A stretch of DNA of 64,000 nt from Cercis canadensis (Eukaryota; Streptophyta; Magnoliopsida; Fabales; Fabaceae), in NCBI GenBank assembly GCA_003255065.1, contig QAOA01005205.1:575630-639629 (forward strand), in the 5' to 3' direction. Position 1 is the stretch's first letter. Every line of letters starts with the position of its first letter. The notes beneath the pieces were generated by a model. The model made no database searches and was not told the DNA's origin. It saw nothing but the letters and a program-made list of their open reading frames with translations. Below are positions 61,101-64,000 of this stretch, one piece after another. The translations under genes were made by a program, and so were the position numbers.

Positions 61101-62259
61101 AGAAAACCCTCTTGTAGGACAATCCAGATCATGTTCATTGCTATCAGAAAAGAAGCCACTAGTTATAGGAGTTATTTCTGCCGAGAGTGTTTGAAAAGCA
61201 ACAGTATCCAGTTGCTGTCCAATTCTCATGGGTTCAATTGCATGTTTGTCTACAGGATGAGATATCATATCTCCTTCTCCAGATATCACAGCTCTCACTC
61301 TGTCATCATTTCATCAACAATAAAACTAAAGCCCAATTTTCTAATGGGACTAGCAAAGACAAAATCAGATTTGTACCCATTTGCAGTGAATGGAAGCCCG
61401 CATTGTACACCAACGTGCCTTCTGAAGAAAAGATGCAATGGATCAATAAAGTGGCAACAATTCTGAAAGGGCATTAGAATCAATATATTCTCAATTCTGA
61501 CGTAAAATTTCCTTGCGCGTATATAAGAAAATTATGCTTACAATGAAAAATACTAGAGCTATCAAACATGAATCCCTAACCTAAATCAAAATCGTTATTT
61601 TGTTTCCTGACATGTGACTGAGGGAAATCAATTGGTTCATATGATTGCAGCTCAAACGAACCTGTCTTTCATATAAATTGTAAAAACAAATATTAACGTT
61701 ACTGTAATCTGGGCCAAAAAATAATCCCAAAATTGATATACTAGCGACAAATTTCTGATTTTCTAATTATTCATTCTAGTATAATGCTCACTGTTTCTCC
61801 CCAATTATCATTATAGTTTAAGAATAGAATAAGATAAGATTCATATCCATATTATTTGATTATTTCCCGGTGTTATCAAAAACACAGTATAATTTAATTA
61901 TTTGATATAAGTAATATAATAAAGCCAATGTATGATCTGAAATTCGTGAAGCCAAAAGGAAGGAAAGAAAGAGATTGAAGAAGAAGAAGGATGAAACATG
62001 GTGTAATGAAAGCTCACTTTAAACAATTCGGCAGAGCCATGAAAGGGCAATGAAGATTGACGGAAGTCATTCTTGAAAGCTTCTTCGCTATGAACTTGGA
62101 GGGCTTTTTTGGCCACTTTCTCAAACACAACCGAGGAGGTGTGCTAAACATGTACAAGAATTGGGCTAAGATAAAGGGGAAGACTGATGCAGATAGAGAG
62201 ATTGAAGCAGGGATTGGTAGCCAATACACCACCACAAAGGCGCAAAGCAAATGGCGCAT
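58130..62259 (-). CDS. RIBA: Riboflavin biosynthesis protein RIBA (DHBP synthase / GTP cyclohydrolase II)
   Basis: Seven exons: 62259-62018, 61299-61062, 60968-60747, 60511-60189, 59921-59792, 59004-58708, 58372-58130; 564 residues (528 if translation starts at the ATG at 62151, which begins [13 protein letters not shown], a more transit-peptide-like start). DHBP synthase domain: [51 protein letters not shown] cyclohydrolase II domain: zinc cysteines in [19 protein letters not shown] (C402, C413, C415), [17 protein letters not shown]. Together these carry out the first steps of plastid riboflavin synthesis, from GTP and from ribulose 5-phosphate. Around residues 444-465 this copy reads [20 protein letters not shown] where typical active enzymes have a GHK-x-RAYNLQD...DTVEAN pattern, so GCHII activity may be reduced, as reported for Arabidopsis RIBA2. 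Which paralogue this is cannot be settled here. Confidence 0.92.
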
Positions 62260-62409
62260 TACTACGAGTTAAGGACAAATCAAAACGGCACACCTCGGAG
62301 CTTGGTCTTCGATGAGGTGGCAGATGTCTTTTTATTTTTTCTAAACAACGTGGCAGTTGTCTAGTTTCTCTCTATCTTATATTCTTGAGAAATAATATAT
62401 TTAAATATA
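62260..62409. other. 5' flank of RIBA
   Basis: Short upstream region; its outer part is adjacent to a MITE (TSD at 62401-62409), which therefore sits ~150 bp from the start codon, potentially in the promoter. Confidence 0.5.
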
Positions 62410-62536
62410 CGGAGATTCTATGATACTACGTAAGTATGTCATACTATACTGACGTGGCAAGCATACATAATTTTCATATTTTATTATATAAAGTATGACA
62501 TACTACATAAATACTAAAAGTATCTAAGAAACCTCC
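62410..62536. mobile_element. MITE of the GGAGATTCTATGATAC family, 9-bp TSD
   Basis: Left end CGGAGATTCTATGATACTACG; right end in reverse complement GGAGGTTTCTTAGATACTTT. A perfect 9-bp repeat TTAAATATA flanks it (62401-62409 and 62537-62545). Related copies: 55890-56104 and a nested one near 54716-54913. Confidence 0.8.
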
Positions 62537-64000
62537 TTAAATATAATATAATTTAAATAAAATTTGAATTCAAATTTTTATAATTTATTTTTTATTTTAA
62601 AATTATTTTAGTTAGGTCTCTACAATTACCTCTCAATTATAATTTCGTCAGTTTAGTATTGAAATAACAAATGACTTATCTATATGTTAATAAAAAAAAA
62701 GTTAATATGGTGCTAAAGTAACACAAAAATCACAATCTCATCAAACTTTAGCTTAAAAAAATGCATAAAAAAAATTATACTATAACAATTTTTGTGCTAT
62801 TTTAGTACCACATAAATTTTTTTTATTGTTACATAGACAAGACATTTGTCATATTAACACTTAATTAACAGAGTTATAACCGAGAGTGATAAAAACTTCA
62901 AAAAAAAAATAATTATAAATACTTAATTCAAAATTCGTCTAAACTATAAAAATTTAAAATATATTTAAACCAACATAATAAATAAACTCTTATAAAATAA
63001 TAATAAGTAAATAAAAAATATCTGATATAGGTAGACTCCGTCTCGTATAATCCACTCGTTAAAAACACACTATAACGACTCTTTCACATATAATTAATTA
63101 ATCCTAATTGTTAATTTGTTAGTCCGTCCTTTAGTTTATTTTTTTTTACATAAAACAATATTACTTTCACTGGTACATATCTTTTTACTAGTTACTGTTT
63201 CATACCACCTTTTTGGTTTTAAGCTTAAATGTAATTTTTGTTCTTTGTTTTAGTGAAATAAAGATTTTGGACCCCTTATTTTTAAACAAATTTTTTTAGT
63301 TTTTCAAATTTCACAAAATAAATTAATTGGTCCACATTCTTAACACTAACAAAAAATTAATAGTGTTACTGACGTGGCAAACACATAGTAGCTACATGAC
63401 ATTGATATGAAATTTTTTTTGTTTAAATGTAGTTTTGGTTCTCCTATTTTGTCTATATAAACGTTTTGGTCATTTTATTTTACTAAGATGAACATTTTGG
63501 TCTCCAAATTTCAAATAACAATTTTTAATCCTTAAGTTTTACAAAATGAACAAATTAGTCAATTGGTTTAACTCCGTTTAAAAACTAACGGTAGCACTAA
63601 CATGATAGACAGTGACAATGATGTGGTAAAAAAAATTATTCACCCTCCCTCTTAATCTCACCATCTCTATTTGGCTTCTCTCTAATGGAGGAGATAAGGA
63701 ATTGTACCAAAACCAAATTTAACCAGGAAAAAAAATTTCAAATACATCATAAATAAAATTGAACCAAAAAAAAGCACATAAAGCAAAAACAAATAGATCT
63801 ATCTATGGTTACTAGAATTGAATTCTCTATTATAAGGACTATTATGCAGGAGATGTATAATAGTAGTGTAACTATTAATACGTAAATAATAGTAGCCAAA
63901 ATATTTTATTAATTAAATCTTAAAAGTATTATAATGTCTTTTGCTTTTTGTAGCTAATAAAATGCTATGGGGACAAATTGTTATTTAATTTTTGTAGTTA
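62537..64000. other. Intergenic, repeat-like
   Basis: AT-rich. About 63215-63660 contains a common plant repeat type with TTTTGGTCCTCCTATTTT-like words and an ACGTGGCA motif, probably a degraded non-autonomous element. No gene. Confidence 0.45.

Overview
This 64 kb window is nuclear DNA from a flowering plant, most likely a eudicot. The evidence is AT-rich intergenic DNA full of small transposons, GT-AG introns, and plant-only protein families (ATL RING-H2, MIZ1/DUF617, TPD1-like, ECA1-like, RIBA, DEAH11/12). I cannot name the genus. A P3B-type (PH1) vacuolar ATPase gene is known from petunia, citrus and grape, so a woody eudicot would fit. Two single N bases lie next to poly-A runs (7975 and 41990), so this is draft sequence and homopolymer frameshifts need caution.

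Layout. 1-8.2 kb: a Mutator-type MITE, a long-TSD element, an ANTH clathrin-assembly gene (-), a foldback element, RPL9 retro-fragments and an ATL6/31-like RING-H2 gene (-). 9-21 kb: gene-poor. A ~3 kb segment is present twice (9484-12572 and 18612-20693), each copy with its own transposon insertions. Between the copies are an ECA1/prolamin-like gene with a frame break and an intact TPD1-like gene. 21.0-22.2 kb: a Pack-MULE-like element carrying a decayed piece of the chloroplast TPR gene SLOW GREEN 1. 22.9-23.7 kb: an intact MIZ1/DUF617 gene. 26.7-30.9 kb: an eight-exon PH1/MgtA-type P3B ATPase. 31.3-35.5 kb: a nine-exon GH5 exo-beta-1,3-glucanase-like gene (-), convergent with PH1. 38.6-39.6 kb: a bHLH pseudogene lacking its basic region. 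40.2-41.4 kb: a second ATL gene (-). 42.3-44.8 kb: a nested transposon block. 46.7-47.4 kb: an unrecognised coiled-coil, tail-anchored protein. 47.9-54.4 kb: a three-exon DEAH11/12 helicase-RBR ligase (-). 54.5-57.5 kb: transposons and an exon relic. 58.1-62.3 kb: a seven-exon RIBA riboflavin gene (-). 62.4-64 kb: another MITE and AT-rich DNA.

The genes are ordinary independent plant genes; nothing suggests an operon or gene cluster. The strongest unusual signal is transposon biology. Many short elements keep 9-10 bp target-site duplications typical of the Mutator superfamily; one has captured host coding sequence; and the segmental duplication gives near-natural empty/filled comparisons for several insertions. 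Exon structures were built by hand from reading frame, homology and GT-AG sites, and each modelled gene keeps frame across all junctions.
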